A stretch of DNA of 60,000 nt from Owenia fusiformis (Eukaryota; Annelida; Polychaeta; Sabellida; Oweniidae). The notes beneath the pieces were generated by a model. It ran no database searches, was not told the origin of the DNA, and was given only the letters and a program-made list of their open reading frames with translations. Shown here piece after piece: positions 12,988-25,285 of this stretch. Where the stretch lies: assembly GCA_903813345.2 (NCBI GenBank), contig CAIIXF020000010.1, forward strand, positions 27,244,425 to 27,304,424, given 5' to 3'. Both the position numbers and the translations under genes were made by a program. Numbering within the stretch: position 1 is the stretch's first letter; every line of letters begins with the position of its first letter.

Positions 12988-13092
12988 TTGAGCATTCTAT
13001 AACTAAGATATAGACCAAATCTAACATTCTACAGCTAAGATATAAACCAAATTAAACATTCTATAACTAAAATGTAGTCCAAATTAAAACAT
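12988..13092. repeat. Three tandem copies of a ~33-bp unit
   Basis: The word ACATTCTATAACTAAGATAT, followed by a variant of AGACCAAAT, occurs three times in succession with small changes. Confidence 0.7.
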
Positions 13093-13161
13093 TTAATAAA
13101 TGCATTAATTTGCAAAATACGTTTTTGATGTAAACACTACAGGATATCACAAAACAAATTA

Positions 13162-14473
13162 CTGTAAAATGGGTAATTTTGACACCGGGAAATTTTAGCA
13201 ATTTTTCAATTTTAGGGGATTTTAGAGCGGGAAATTTTAGCGAAATGAAGATTAATCTTTAAAAAATCAAATTAGCGAAATGCATTAGAAATTTTTTCAT
13301 TTATGTTTCTCACTTATGGTACGGGAGAATTTAAGCAATATCATTGGTTGTTGAACCGTGTTCAATTAACACCTTTTATCTTTATATTTACTACTAATAC
13401 TATTTCACTGATGGATGGCTATTTATCCTTCAGATATTAGAGAATTTTCGTTATAAGTTGTTTCAAAAACTTATATGTATACTTATAGTTTAAAGGGTCT
13501 TGTCTAACTAAAATCAATTCAAATTGATTTTCATAATCTGTACCAAGTGGGGCATAACTATTCCCGATATAGTCAAGCTCCATCATCAACTAGGGACTGC
13601 GAATACAATGTCCTTTGCTAGTGTCAATTATGAACACGATAAACTAAACGCTAGTTGACGGGTCCTTGTAGTGTACGATAAACAAGACCCTTTAAAGTGA
13701 ATCACTACACGAACGAGTCGATCATTTCAAAGCTCTCATGAAATCATAAGGTCAATTTTTAAGTTTTTACGTATAAAAGGGCCTTTAAACGCAGATTATA
13801 AACTTACAGAGTTGGATCTCCGCATAGTATATGTGTGGACCTACTGACCAGAATGGCTTATTAAAATTAATCGGCTGAATAGGCATAGTATCCAATCAAA
13901 CAGCTCGACTCATTCATTAGCTGAACTAATTCTCCCTTCGTTATTTCTACAAGGTGATTCAAAACGATCATCTACAAAATATATATTTGAGAGTAGATAA
14001 ATCTGTAAAACCTGTGTGCTATATCAGCCTATTTGATTCTAGAAAACACATATGACACAACTAAACATGCTTTACATCAAGGGGGTACGGATGGTATGCC
14101 ATTGGCCCTTTTTATTACCGTCCTAGGAGATATTTCCCGACGAATTAGGAAATTATGAAACACCTTGTTTATTGGGTTTATAAGTATAAGTATACGTATA
14201 AGTTTTTAAAAAACTTATAACGAAAATTCTCTATTGAAAGAAACATACGATTTAAAAATATTTACCTTTTTCAAATTACAAACCGGAAGTCGAGCACTGA
14301 ACGAAAAGCTCCTTAAATACTAGTATTCATGTAGTTTCCCGGGAATTTGCAAATTTTAGCGCCCGGTTTATTTTAACCCCGGTTTATTTTAGCGAATTGA
14401 ATTTTTAGCGAAACTATAGCGATCACTAACAATCGGTAACAATTACCCCTCGCTAACAATACCCGTTTTACAG
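13162..14473. mobile_element. 1.3-kb non-autonomous DNA transposon flanked by TA
   Basis: The ends are inverted repeats: CTGTAAAATGGGTAATTTTG on the left, and ACCCGTTTTACAG on the right. Both are flanked by TA (13160-13161 and 14474-14475). A second inverted pair lies inside (about 13438-13489 against 14180-14236, around TAGAGAATTTTCGTTATAAG), and a third foldback sits at 13489-13698. Near the right end, AACCGGAAGT followed by a CCCGGGAA block matches the same part of the element at 15354-15805, so the two are relatives. No transposase frame is visible. Confidence 0.8.
13489..13698. repeat. Foldback within the 13.2-14.5 kb element
   Basis: TTTAAAGGGTCTTGT at 13489 is mirrored by ACAAGACCCTTTAAA ending at 13697. 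This could be a separate small element inserted into the larger one. Confidence 0.65.
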
Positions 14474-14475
14474 TA

Positions 14476-15303
14476 CTTCTATGATTCATAATCCCCGTTT
14501 CACTTTTTGATATGAAAATTAATTTTAATTATTGGTAATACAGGTTTACATGTATCTGCTTTTACATGATATTTACCTTGTTTTTATGAGCCTAAAGGAA
14601 ACAAGTCATAAAAATTCTATGTTTGTCTATATGTGATTTTATAGGTATTGAACAAAGTGACATCCTTGGGAAGCTATTCGCATATTTCAACTCATATTTT
14701 ATGCCTCAAACATTTCATATGAATTTTTCTATATGAACTAAAACACTTTACTCTGTTCATTTCATGACATCAACATTTTAATGATTCAAATCTTATAATC
14801 TTTACAGTTTCTGACCTCACTTGGTGAAACAAATCTCTCATTGTCACTAGCCTATAATGCTAAATGCGCTAGGCAGCGACTACTGTAACTACTTTATACT
14901 TTTTAAATTGAATAAATATACGATAATGAACTGGAATTGTCACTTATATTGTATTGCTTGACATAGCTGAGAAACAGACATAATATGAAATTCCATTCAA
15001 ATTAATTAATATATAGATTATCAAAATACAATTGTTTTAAACAAAGGCATAAGGAATATAGAAGTTGATAAAAGAAACATTAAATATATGTCTGTTGAAA
15101 TCATAAAAGCAGGAAATAACTTGATGATAGGGAAATCAAAATAAATCATGATATAAAAAAGAATCAACATATTTTTTTTATCATATGATTGTTCAGAGAA
15201 CAAAGCAATTTCAAAAACTGTTTTGCATGTTCAACCTTATTGAAAATCAATGTAAAACAAAATACAATTGTTTTTGGCAAACACATAGTTAGGAATACAG
15301 GAA
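14476..15303. other. Intergenic region, no gene seen
   Basis: AT-rich. The minus-strand frame at 15021-15203 is hydrophobic only because of the base composition. Confidence 0.5.
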
Positions 15304-15353
15304 TACAGGGTGTTCAGGAAATAAAGAGAATAATGTCATAACTTTTTTATTTA

Positions 15354-15805
15354 CTGTAGATTGGGTTAATTTGGCGCTACTTAATTTGGCGATTTTGCCA
15401 TTTTTGGCATATAGGCGGCTATTTAATTTGGCGGATATGCAAGAAAATTAACTTACCATGTAAATGGATAAGTTTGGCTATGTCCATTTTTCTTTTGAGG
15501 ACCACTGGCGATCATCCTTTACATTTTGCACCTCGATCGATGCTGCTACTATACCACGCTTTTCCTTTCGAGTTTTTCCCTGAATATTAATGAGTGACTG
15601 ACCAGTTCTGAGCCAATTTATGAGAGACATTTTTCATATTTTTGAAAGAAACTAAACCGGAAGTGACCTAAATACACTGGAGGAAATACTCTAGATAATT
15701 CCCGGGGATTCATTTTAAATTTTGGCGAAGATTTATATTGGCGAATTTTTCAATTTCGCCAAATTCGCCAAATTAAAGCGGGCGCCAAATTAACCCAATC
15801 TACAG
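15354..15805. mobile_element. 452-bp TA-flanked MITE nested in the mariner element
   Basis: Near-perfect inverted ends: CTGTAGATTGGGTTAATTTG on the left and its complement ending AACCCAATCTACAG on the right, with TA duplicated on both sides (15352-15353, 15806-15807). It interrupts the left arm of the mariner-type element, so it inserted later. It shares end structure and an internal AACCGGAAGT...CCCGGGGA stretch with the element at 13162-14473. Confidence 0.9.
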
Positions 15806-16140
15806 TATTCATGGATTTCAATAAAATTTGCAGGGATTATAGATTAAACATATTTTAACTTAATTTTGGAGTTTCAGCTTCAAGCGATTTGATTTGTCAT
15901 TTCTGTGGTTGGCATAGCAACGCGAGTAGCGCTAAGGCGGGGCACATGGAATAACTGCACTAGTTCTGTGTAACATTGAGCATGGCACACTGATTTTGAC
16001 TCCATATTTAAAGCTTTCTTGGTGCATCTCCATGATAAAATTCTTCTATTGTTTTGTTTTATGATACAAAATCAAATAAATGCTTTTTTAATGATTTTCA
16101 ATGGGATTTTCATGACTAAATGCAGGCATTACGTAGAAAG

Positions 16141-16450
16141 TGACCCGGGATGCAATTTCTCTTCCACTTGGACAATTCCTCCTCCCATACTGCTGCCACA
16201 ATCACTAAAAAAATGAGCAGCTGAGATTAGAGCAACTCAAGCATCCACCTTATTCACCAAACCTAGCACCAAATGCTGAATCAAAATGGGACTTAAGAGT
16301 CATGCCATACATTCACATGTCACGTGTTAAACAGACTTCAGGAAATGAGTCAAGTCGAAGAATTCTGTGAAGTATTAGAAGAAGGTTCAAGAGGCAAAGA
16401 GTTTGTGTCTAAATTGGGGGAAATTATGTAGAATAAATTGATAAATTGGC
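16141..16450 (+). pseudogene. Decayed mariner-type transposase fragment
   Basis: In one frame from 16171 the residues DNSSSHTAA appear, matching the DN...H motif around the second catalytic aspartate of mariner transposases. About 70 bp further on, in another frame (16242-16271), comes HPPYSPNLAP, the conserved block before the third catalytic acidic residue. The frame change, with in-frame stops between, shows that the gene is dead. The sequence to about 16450 probably corresponds to the C-terminal end. Order and orientation match an enzyme read on the plus strand. Confidence 0.8.
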
Positions 16451-16759
16451 AAAGAATTTCAGGCTTATAGTTATAACTACGATTAAGCATCCATTTTAAG
16501 TTATAAACATGATAGAATCTCTTTTTAAAACATTTAGAACATGCAAATATACTGCAGTTAATTCACCTGCCCCGCCTTAGCGCTACTCGCGTTGCTATGA
16601 CAACCACAGAATCAACCAATCAAATCACCAGAAGCTGAAACTCAACTCCATGAATTAGTTAAAATATGTTAAAACTATAATCTCTGAAACTTTCAATGCA
16701 ATCCATTGATAAATAAAAAAGATATGACATTATTATCTTTATTTCCTGAACACCCTGTA

Positions 16760-17836
16760 TATGGCTTGATAAAAGAATAATTTGACTCCCAATTTATTCC
16801 TCATACCATCTCAAATATATTTTCTCCCAAAAGATGCATGATGGGGTTATTTAGGATTGAAAGTGCAACAATGTGTAAAATCTCCCAAACAATAAAGGTG
16901 AATTCTCAATAGTAAACAATATACATTTATGAGCTTGGCGGATTTAATCCACATTAAGAAGAAAATACAGACAAGAGGGAAGTACCAGAGAACAAAAAAT
17001 CATTAATTTTTTGGAAAGCCATTTTTTCATTTGAATTCAAGAGAAAAAATATGAAGATTATTCACCATATTGCTTTCAAATGAACATTAAAATTTTGTTT
17101 GCATCCCTTAATTGGTGAAAATATGCTTCATTTTAAGTGCATGCAATGAGTCAATTACTTCATTATGTTATTGTGCAACAGATTGTACACAATTAGCCTT
17201 CCTAAACATTTTCTTCATTTAACATCCTGATGATATTGCTTATCATCTCTCTTGCTACTGAATGTCATATTATAATAAACCCAAACAGACAAATTTTCAA
17301 CCTTTAATTAGTTTCTCTTTTTCCATTGATTCCTTTCACATGTAATCCTGATATTTCATGCATGTATATATAACTGTATGAGGGGGTTCAGACAATGATT
17401 AATCTGTCTGAATTTATGTGTGAGCAAAAAAATGACATCTAAAATTATTCAACAGTATAAATTAAAATTCCTAATGTACCATAGAATTGATTAAATTCTT
17501 GATCTCTGTATTTGACCCTAAATATCTCAAGTGATTAATGAGGTATATGGTGACACTGTAACAATGGAATCACTTATATTGAAATCATTAAAGCAAGAAA
17601 TTCACAAATGTGGTCGGGAGGGGGATGCAGAAACACAAGTCCCGAGGTATCAGTATTTCTATTCATTCCATACTTAGTAATATTATAGGTAAATAACATG
17701 CATGAATATAATTGATATCTGAAGTGATATATAGATATCACACCTCAACAGTTCTACAATGTCACAAATTCAGAGAGTAGATACTGAGCCAGGGGACTTG
17801 ACTATAGACCTTCATAATCTACAAAGTATAGAATAA
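16760..17836. other. Intergenic region, no gene seen
   Basis: AT-rich; no long frame, array or inverted repeat was found by eye. Confidence 0.5.
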
Positions 17837-17837
17837 A

Positions 17838-17985
17838 TCACTTATTAAATGCTCGATTTTTGATACAGGGTATATCCCTAGCTCGGTAACAATATATCAA
17901 CACTTGGTCCCTACGGTTCCTCAGGTTGCTATATTGTATTTCCCTTAGATATACCCTGCATCAAAAACCTCCCATTAAATAACCT
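17838..17985. repeat. Small foldback element, ~150 bp
   Basis: Left arm TTTTTGATACAGGGTATAT (about 17857-17875); right arm ATATACCCTGCATCAAAAA (about 17950-17968). Flanking bases extend the match imperfectly on both sides. Confidence 0.7.
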
Positions 17986-18560
17986 CTTTAATAGCCGAGT
18001 CCCCTCAAATTAGTTCAATATAGCTTTGTCTTTGAAGGCCCTGCAAAAATGCTGCAGTTTTTGTCTCACCATTCCTCCTGCATCTTATCTTTTTATTGAT
18101 CGTTACAACCCCCCCCCCTCAATTCATTACTATTATTTTGAGCTTTCATATGGAGGAGAGGAATTTTATAAAATAGCAGACCTTTAAATAGAGGTTGATT
18201 TGCAATATCTCACAAGGTTTTTTCTGCTTATTTCTCATGTCATTTTCTTGAAGCCATATAAGGTCACATGGGTCTCTTAATTCATTGCTTTATGCTTCAT
18301 TAAAGAACACACAGACTTTAGTTCAGCCCTCACAAGACAAAATCGTATGGAATAAATTGCAATAAGATGGTTATTAAGCTTGTTATCATGGTCTTACTTG
18401 TGGTTATTATTGAGTAATGGTACAGGTATCCGATATGGTATTGCAGCTTACACTTAAGTAATGGTACACGTATCCTTGGATTTTAGGCCCGAATACCGAG
18501 GTTTATTTTTTTGATTATCGTGTATTATTATTTTGTGTTAATATTAGTTAACCATCTAAC
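17986..18560. other. Intergenic region, no gene seen
   Basis: AT-rich sequence with a poly-C run near 18108. No coding signal. Confidence 0.45.
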
Positions 18561-18564
18561 TATT

Positions 18565-19272
18565 GGCTACCATTTGCATTCGTTTGACTTCACTTCTTAA
18601 AATAGAGCTTCGTCTTCGTCTTGTAGTTTAACTACATGTAGACTCTGCACGCAGGGTAACTATTGGCATGATATTGATAACCTTGTTATATTAATATAGC
18701 GCATATGCGTAGCCAGGGGGATGCGATGGGATGCGATCGCACCCCCCCCCCCTCCATAACCAATGAAAATAGAACCATTAGATAGAAGAGAAAATTCTTA
18801 AAATGCTTTTTTTGAAGCTTCCAGCTCGATTTTGAACGAAGTTGCACCAATTTTTGTAAAATTCAAAACAAATCTTCAAAAACATTTTTAATGCCACGAT
18901 CGCACCCCTCCCCCCCCCGACTGAAAGCTGGCTACGCCACTGAAACGTGTAATCAATACGCTACATTTTGTATGTTCAATTTGTATACTAAAAACTGTTA
19001 TTAATCCACAGATTTAGATGAAGACAAGATAAAAATCCGAATCAAGAATGAAAAGGTGTCTAAGTATATAAATCTTAAAGGTAATGCATATTTGAATTAA
19101 ACAGAGGCGGGTTAATTTATATTGTACTATGAATTACGCTATTATTCAAAATTGCAGCTAAGATGCCTGTTTTATGATACCCTGCGTGCAGAGTCTAGTT
19201 AAACTACGTATACACTAAGACGAAGCTCTCTTTTAAAAGAAGTGAAGTCAAACGAATGCAAAGGGTAGTTTT
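18565..19272. mobile_element. Foldback element with ~95-bp inverted ends
   Basis: The left arm (18565-18665) contains TTTGCATTCGTTTGACTTCA, then the GAGCTTCGTCTTCG and GACTCTGCACGCAGGGTA words. The right arm (19175-19272) is the reverse complement of all of these in order. A third copy in the right-arm orientation lies at 26362-26455, so the left arm may instead be the outer end of a much larger element. A GTAGCCAGG-type MITE sits between the arms. Confidence 0.75.
18706..18940. mobile_element. GTAGCCAGG-type MITE, copy 1
   Basis: Begins GCGTAGCCAGGGGG and ends CTGGCTACGCC, with a G run and a C run next to the ends and GGGATGCGATCGCACCCC just inside. The same end structure appears at 28083 (half copy) and 50797-51007 (intact). 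Confidence 0.7.
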
Positions 19273-19356
19273 ATGAAAAATATCACGAAAGATGTATTCT
19301 AGATATCAGTAGTATTCTCAGAAACTTATTATCCGAAACGGATAACATCTGGCCAC

Positions 19357-19551
19357 TCAGACAAACAATCGCAGACATATACTCGGGGTGGAAAATTTTC
19401 TAAGAGGCTCCGTTAAGGAAAAAATGACTTTATGAGCTGGATGGAATTTCTGTGTATTTTTTATTCTATAAGGGTGTCCTGCATAAAGGATTTCGCCTGC
19501 GAAGCATATAACTCTTGCGAACATATCTAAATACTGGTCCGAAGAAGACAT
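19357..19551 (-). other. Terminal open frame of the giant foldback, left copy (64 codons)
   Basis: It encodes a short peptide starting MSSSDQYLDMFARVICFAGE and continuing through a HPAHKVIF block. The mirrored frame at 25286-25471 encodes nearly the same peptide. Over the first 45 codons I count about ten base differences, roughly four silent and six changing the residue; the three in the first 21 codons are all silent. That is not enough to show selection. Both copies have the bases ATTCAAGGT before the ATG. It may be a real small protein, an exon, or simply open sequence in the terminal repeat. Confidence 0.3.
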
Positions 19552-19559
19552 ACCTTGAA

Positions 19560-21120
19560 TTTTTTAGAAAAAATTGGCTAAAAATGGAAACTACAAGAAG
19601 TCAAAATGTTCAACTCAAACAAAGTTGTAGCTATTCTATATCAATATTTTGTGTTATGTAAGGTTTCTCAGATGTTTCAAGACCTTCATTAATATACTTG
19701 TGTCTAGAAATGTGACATTTATTGACAAAATTTGGCATTTTTAATCATTTTCGCTTTCAGCATTAACATATAGTTCCTTATATCTCGAGTTTAATGCTGA
19801 CTGGTTGTTGCATTTTTGATTAAATCTGTGCTTGTACATATGTTCTTCCATTTAAGGTATAGAAAATGTATAGTGGACAACCAATGTTCGTATGAGAGCT
19901 TTCAGATCTCCCCTACCCCATTTATTATGGAAAATTACCGAAAAATATGAAAAAATAAAATAACTTGAAATTATAAACTTTAACAAAGTTGTAGCTATTC
20001 TATGTCAATATTATGTGTTATTTAATGTTTTTAAGATATTTCAGAACCTATAGCGGTATACAAGTGGCTAGAAATGAGACATTTAAGGACAAAACTTGGC
20101 ATTTTTTTTATCATTTTCGCTTTCAGCAGTAATATATAGTTCCTCATATCTTGAGTTTTATGCTGTCTGATTGTTGCATTTTCAATCAAATCTGTTCTTG
20201 TGCATGTCTTCTTCCATTTAAGGTATAGAAAATGTATAGTAGACAAACAATGTTCATATTAGAGCTTTCAGATCTCCCCTACCCCATCAATTATGGAAAA
20301 TAAACGAGAAATATGAAAAAATAAAATAACTTGAAATTATAGACTTTCATAAAGTTGTAGCTATTCTAATTATCAATATTATGTGTTATTTAATATTTTT
20401 AAGATTTTTCAGAACTTTTATTGGTATTCAAGTGGCTAGAAATGAGACATTTAAGGGCAAAACTTGGCATTTTTTAATCAATGCTGCTTTCAGCAGTAAC
20501 ATATAGATCCTCATATCTTGAGTTTTATGCTGACTGGTTGATACATTTTGGATTAAATCTGTTCTTGTACATGTTTTATTCCATTTAAGGTACTGAAAAT
20601 GTATAGTAGACAAACAATGTTCATATCAGAGCTTTCAGTTCTCCCCTACCCCATTTATTAGGGAAGATGACTGGAAAATATAAAAAATAACTTCAAACTA
20701 CCAGTATAAACTTTAACAAAGATGTAGCTATTCTTTATGTGTTATTGATTGCTATAATTAATGTTTCAGGACCTTCATTAGTATTCTAGTGTAGAGAAAT
20801 TAGACATTTAAGAACAAAATTTGGTATTTTTCATCATTTCCACTGTAAGCAATAACATATAGTTCCTTATATCTTGAGTTTTAGGCTGATTGGTTGATGG
20901 ATTCTTGATCAAATCTGTTCTTTTGCCTGCCTACTTTGATTTAAGGTATTTTAAAATGTATATTGGAAAGCCTGTCATTATATTAGAGCTTACATATCTC
21001 CCCTACCCCATTTATTTTGAAAAATAACCAGAAATATAAAAACCAAACAATTTCAAAGTATAGACTTTAACAAAGTTGTCACTATTCTAGATCAATACTA
21101 TGTATTATGGTAAAGCTGTC
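19560..21120. repeat. Left array of ~363-bp repeats
   Basis: The landmark AAAGTTGTAGCTATTCTA occurs at about 19621, 19985, 20350, then in altered form at 20713 and 21072. Each unit carries CTCCCCTACCCCATTTAT and a GCATTTTT..CGCTTTCAGCA stretch. Open frames at 20031-20246 and 20428-20613 (minus strand) are copies of the same repeat segment with many changes. Confidence 0.9.
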
Positions 21121-21219
21121 TTTGGTTTGTGAAGCAATGTCACTGTATCTCTAAAATGGGATGAACTTCACTAATGGCAGAGCTGCTATTGAACTTTGCA
21201 AAACTGATAGTTGCAACTT

Positions 21220-21372
21220 AACTATCAAATACTGATCATGAAGAAGTTGACACTCTCCTTATGGCCCATGTCTATTACAGTGCTGCAGACAAGACAAAGG
21301 AGTTCAATGTTGAGAGAATTTGTATTCAGTCTGATGATACAGAATGTTGCTTGCAAAGAAGGATGAGAGTTA
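21220..21372 (+). pseudogene. Decayed ORF fragment with EExDT ... SxDT pattern
   Basis: From 21238 the frame reads HEEVDTLLMAHVYYS and, about 20 residues later, ICIQSDDTE. This resembles a module often seen in large repeat-borne ORFs of marine invertebrates, in which HEEADTR is followed by a hydrophobic strand and SxDTDV; this is my recollection of that pattern, not a search. Stops follow at once, and no downstream block is intact. It is the only protein-like sequence in the core of the giant foldback, so it may be a trace of the original enzyme or of a later insertion. Confidence 0.4.
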
Positions 21373-21721
21373 AAAAGAGCTCTTAAAGTTTCTTATGTCG
21401 AGCAATACCTATTTGAAGATATATCAAAGATGGGTGTCTTGTACCAGTACTCACAAACAAACCTTCGTAGCAACACAAGAAACATATGTCCTTGGCAATT
21501 CGCAAATGTAAAATGGCAAAAGGCAGCGAAAATTGCTATACAAAGTTTCTAGTCAAGGGTGTATTGCTACTTGTCCATGTGGCAATAAACAACATAGTGC
21601 ACATCGTTGGACAATATTAAGGATGAGTTTCTCAGAACTATAAAAATTATTTAGAGATCTTACATATCTGAATAGCTTGTGGTGTCATGAGCAACTTAGA
21701 CCTTTAAAATGCTTCCTAGTC

Positions 21722-21802
21722 AACTGGTACCCAAGACAAGTCGTACCCAAGACAACTGGTACCCAAGACAAGTCGTACCCAAGATAACTGGTACTCAAGT
21801 TA
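21722..21802. repeat. Short tandem repeat, inner arm of the foldback
   Basis: Alternating CAACTGGTACCCAAGACAAG and TCGTACCCAAGA units. The complement (CTTGTCTTGGGTACCAGTTG) occurs once at about 23011-23030, next to the shared word CTTTAAAATG. This forms an inner inverted pair within the giant foldback. Confidence 0.8.
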
Positions 21803-22339
21803 TTTCCAGTATTATGGGTGCATATTTGGAAAACAAATTGAGTTTGTATAATTATGTTTTCATGTTATAATGTGACTCAAATAAGCCTCAATATTTTTTT
21901 GAATTTAGAAGACATTTTTTCTCAATGGATTAAGTAAAGCATTTTGATTTAACTTGAATCACCTTTTTACTAATAAAACAAGTGCTTGAAGTGCTTGTTC
22001 ACAACATTTTTTGTCAAACATATATTTAAATAAATATAATTACAACAGTGACTTTTCTACAAATGAATCAAACAATTAATTTGAGCATTTTGAGAAAGTT
22101 TAAAGGAAGTTTAATCTGTTAATTTTTTTCCAATTGGAACTAAATTGGATTATGCACATGCATACTAAGTGTAATAATATATCATGTATGAATAAGTACC
22201 AAAATAATATTTGATATTAATATTATACTATATTATTACTTGTATACTATTATTATATTATTCAAAATATTTTATTGCTAAATTTCATGAATATGACTTC
22301 TGATAATATGAAATCCTAGACAAATAGATTATCTGTTTA

Positions 22340-22675
22340 ATAGTACAATAACGTCATTTCTAAGGGCGATATAGTGAAATATTGGACCGAGGGCCGAAGG
22401 CCCAAGGTCCAATATTTCACTATATAGCTCGCAGAAATGACGTTATTAGTATTATTACCACCGTTAACGACCAGGACTGAAACAGCAAGAAAATCTTACG
22501 CATTGAACGATATCTAATTTCCCGGGGAAAATTGCCGGTCCAGAATATATTCTAGACCGGTCCATATGGACCACCACTATGACGTCACACATTTCTCAGG
22601 TCGATATAGTAAAATAAACGCCTTCTAAACTAGCACTAAAACCCCTAGAACTGGCCCGGCAAGGTGGTAATAATA
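22340..22675. mobile_element. Foldback element in the core
   Basis: A near-perfect hairpin at 22345-22445 has arms ATAACGTCATTTCT and TATAGTGAAATATTGGACC against their complements, around a GAGGGCCGAAGGCCC loop. TATTATTACCACC at about 22451 is mirrored by GGTGGTAATAATA at about 22664, suggesting an element of about 330 bp. The minus-strand open frame at 22596-22778 is incidental. The element at 53415-53760 has a similar design. Confidence 0.6.
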
Positions 22676-23499
22676 AGAAATTAGGCCCAAGATTTGATGA
22701 ATCAATACATTTATAATAATACCATCTTCCAAGATGAATTAGATCTGACACTTGTTCCAAACACTCATAAACATACAATATTTAAAAAAATGATTATGAA
22801 TGTGTGGAATATCTCTTCACTCGAACATCCAATATAAAATAATAGTCAAAATAAATTGACACTCAAAGCTCAAATGTTACAAAATTATATCAATTTCTTC
22901 TGAAAATTCTTCAAACTTCTGAACAGTATGTTACAGTTATAGTATGTATATCTTTACACATTCCCAGTCCAACACTTGATTCAAAACAAAATATATGCTT
23001 GGGTACAACTTGTCTTGGGTACCAGTTGACCAGTTACCTTTAAAATGACTTAAATGCAGCTCTAACATAGAACCAGGGAGATTTGAAAAATCAGGCAGTT
23101 GCTGGATTAAGTTCGAGAGTTGTGAACAATCATGTCTATATAAAGACATATCCTTTGATTCATATGAGAGTAAACTGTGAAATTACAAAATTATTTCGCA
23201 CTATGCTATTTTTGAGTAATCTTTTAAAAATATAGTAGTGTAGTAATTTTATCTCCAATATGTATATTTGTGTTTAAAACACATTTTCCATGCTTTGAAG
23301 ATAACAAGCACATAGTTGAATATATATGATCTAAAATATGTCAACTAATCACCATTCAACTAAAAATATAAACAACTATTGCTGAAAGTGAAACATTGGT
23401 CATTTTGCCAATTTATGTGTCATTTTTTGATTTTAGTGTGCTAATAAATATGCTAAACTTTTGAAAAGTTTAAGAATATTATCATGCAATAATAACATT

Positions 23500-25260
23500 T
23501 GTGTTAGTTTTCTCATTTAATGGTGGAGGGCAGATCTTAGACCTCTAATAAAAACATTCATTGTCTTACATACATTTTCTTTAAGTTAAATCAGAGAAGA
23601 CAGATTCAATAAAAAACATATATGAATCTATCATCAAAGAGTTATAATTGTGGAAAATTATATGCTACTGCTAAATGCAGAATGCTAAAAATGCCAAATT
23701 TTAGACACATGTAATCAAATGAAGGTTACATTAAATAATACATAGTATTGATAGAGAATAGCTACAATTTTGTTAAAGTTGATGATTTGAAATTACTTTT
23801 TCATTTACATAAATGGGGCAGGGGAGACATGAAAGCTATAATATCAACATTGGTTGTCCAATATACATTTTCTATCCTAAATGGAAGAAGACATGTACAA
23901 GAACAGATTTGACCAAGAATGCACCAACCAGTCAGCATAAAACTCAAGATATATGGACCTATACTATATACGTTATTGCTGAAAGCGAAAATGAAAAAAA
24001 AGCCAAGTTTTGTCCTTAAATATCTCATTTCTAGGCATTAGAATACTAATGAGGGTCCTGAAACATCAGAAAAAGATTAAATAATACATAGTATTGACAT
24101 AGAATAGGTACAACTTTGTAAAAATTCATAATTTGAAGTTATTTTTCTTTTTATTAATATTTCTGGTCATTTTTCCTAATAAATGGGGTAGGGGAGACCT
24201 GAAAGCTCTACTATGAACATTGGTCATCCACTATACATTTTTTATATCTTAAATGAAAGAAGACATCTACAAGAACAAATTTGACTAAGAATCACCAACC
24301 AGTCAGCATTAAACTCAAGATATAAGGACCTATAATATGGTATTGCTGAAAGCGAAAATGGTAAAAAAAGCCATGTTTTGTCCTTAAATGTCTCATTTCT
24401 AGGCACTAGTTTACCAATAAAGGTTCTGAAATATCTTAAAAACATTAAATAACACATAATATTGATATAGAATAGCTACAACTTTATTAAAGTTTATAGT
24501 TTCAAGTTATTTTATATTTTCATATTTTTCTTTAATTTTCATGATAAATGGGGTAGGGGAGATCTGAAAGCTCTAATATGACCATTGGTGGTACACTATA
24601 CATTTTCTATACCTTAAATGGAAGAAGTCATCTACAAAAACAGATTTTATTACAATTGCAACAACCAGTAAGCATAAAACTCAATATATGAGGAACTATA
24701 TGTTACTGCTGAAAGCTAAAATGATTTTAAAAAATGCCAAGTTTTGTCCTTAAATGTCTCATTTCTAGGCATTAGTATACCAATAAAGGTTCTGAAATAT
24801 CTGAAAAACATTAAATAATACATAATATTGATATAGAATAGCTACAACATTGTTAAAGTTTATAAATTCAAGTTATTTTATATTTTCATATGTTTCAGTA
24901 ATTTTTCATAATAAATGGGGTAGGGGAGATCTGAAAGCTCTAATATGACCATTGGTGGTCCAATATACATTTTTTGTATCTTAAATGGAAGAAGACATGT
25001 ACAAGCACAGATTTAATCAAAATTGCAACAACCAGTCAACATTAAACTCAAGATATAAGGAACTATATGTTACTGCTGAAAGCGAAAATGATCAAAAATG
25101 CCAAATTTTGTCCTTAATTATCTTATTTCTAGACACTAGTACACTAATGAAGGTCCTTAAACATCTGAAAAACATTAAATAATACATAGTGTTAATATTA
25201 AATAGCTAGAGTTTTGTTTGAGTTGAACATTTTGACTTTTTGTAGTTTCCATTTTTAGCC
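23500..25260. repeat. Right array of ~363-bp repeats, inverted relative to the left
   Basis: The complement landmark TAGAATAGCTACAA is found at about 23757, 24105, 24470, 24836 and 25199. Each unit has TAAATGGGGTAGGGGAGA. Open frames at 23813-24019 and 24985-25182 are different copies of the repeat on the strand mirroring the left-arm frames. Confidence 0.9.
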
Positions 25261-25285
25261 AATTTTTTTCTAAAAAATTCAAGGT

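Larger units (their letters stand above)
15306..16757. mobile_element. Mariner-type element with long terminal inverted repeats
   Basis: The left end is CAGGGTGTTCAGGAAATAAAG after TA (15304-15305); the right end is CTTTATTTCCTGAACACCCTG before TA (16758-16759). The inverted similarity is long: the left arm, interrupted by a nested insertion, resumes after 15808 and runs to about 15952 through TAGCGCTAAGGCGGGGCA. The right arm is 16565-16757. The centre (16019-16450) holds transposase remnants. The TA target site, the CAGGGTGT terminus and these motifs support the Tc1/mariner superfamily. Without the nested insert the element is about 1.0 kb. Confidence 0.85.

Noticed and set aside
22596-22778. 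60-codon minus-strand frame near the core foldback
   Set aside because: Overlaps the edge of an inverted-repeat element and shows no recognisable motif.
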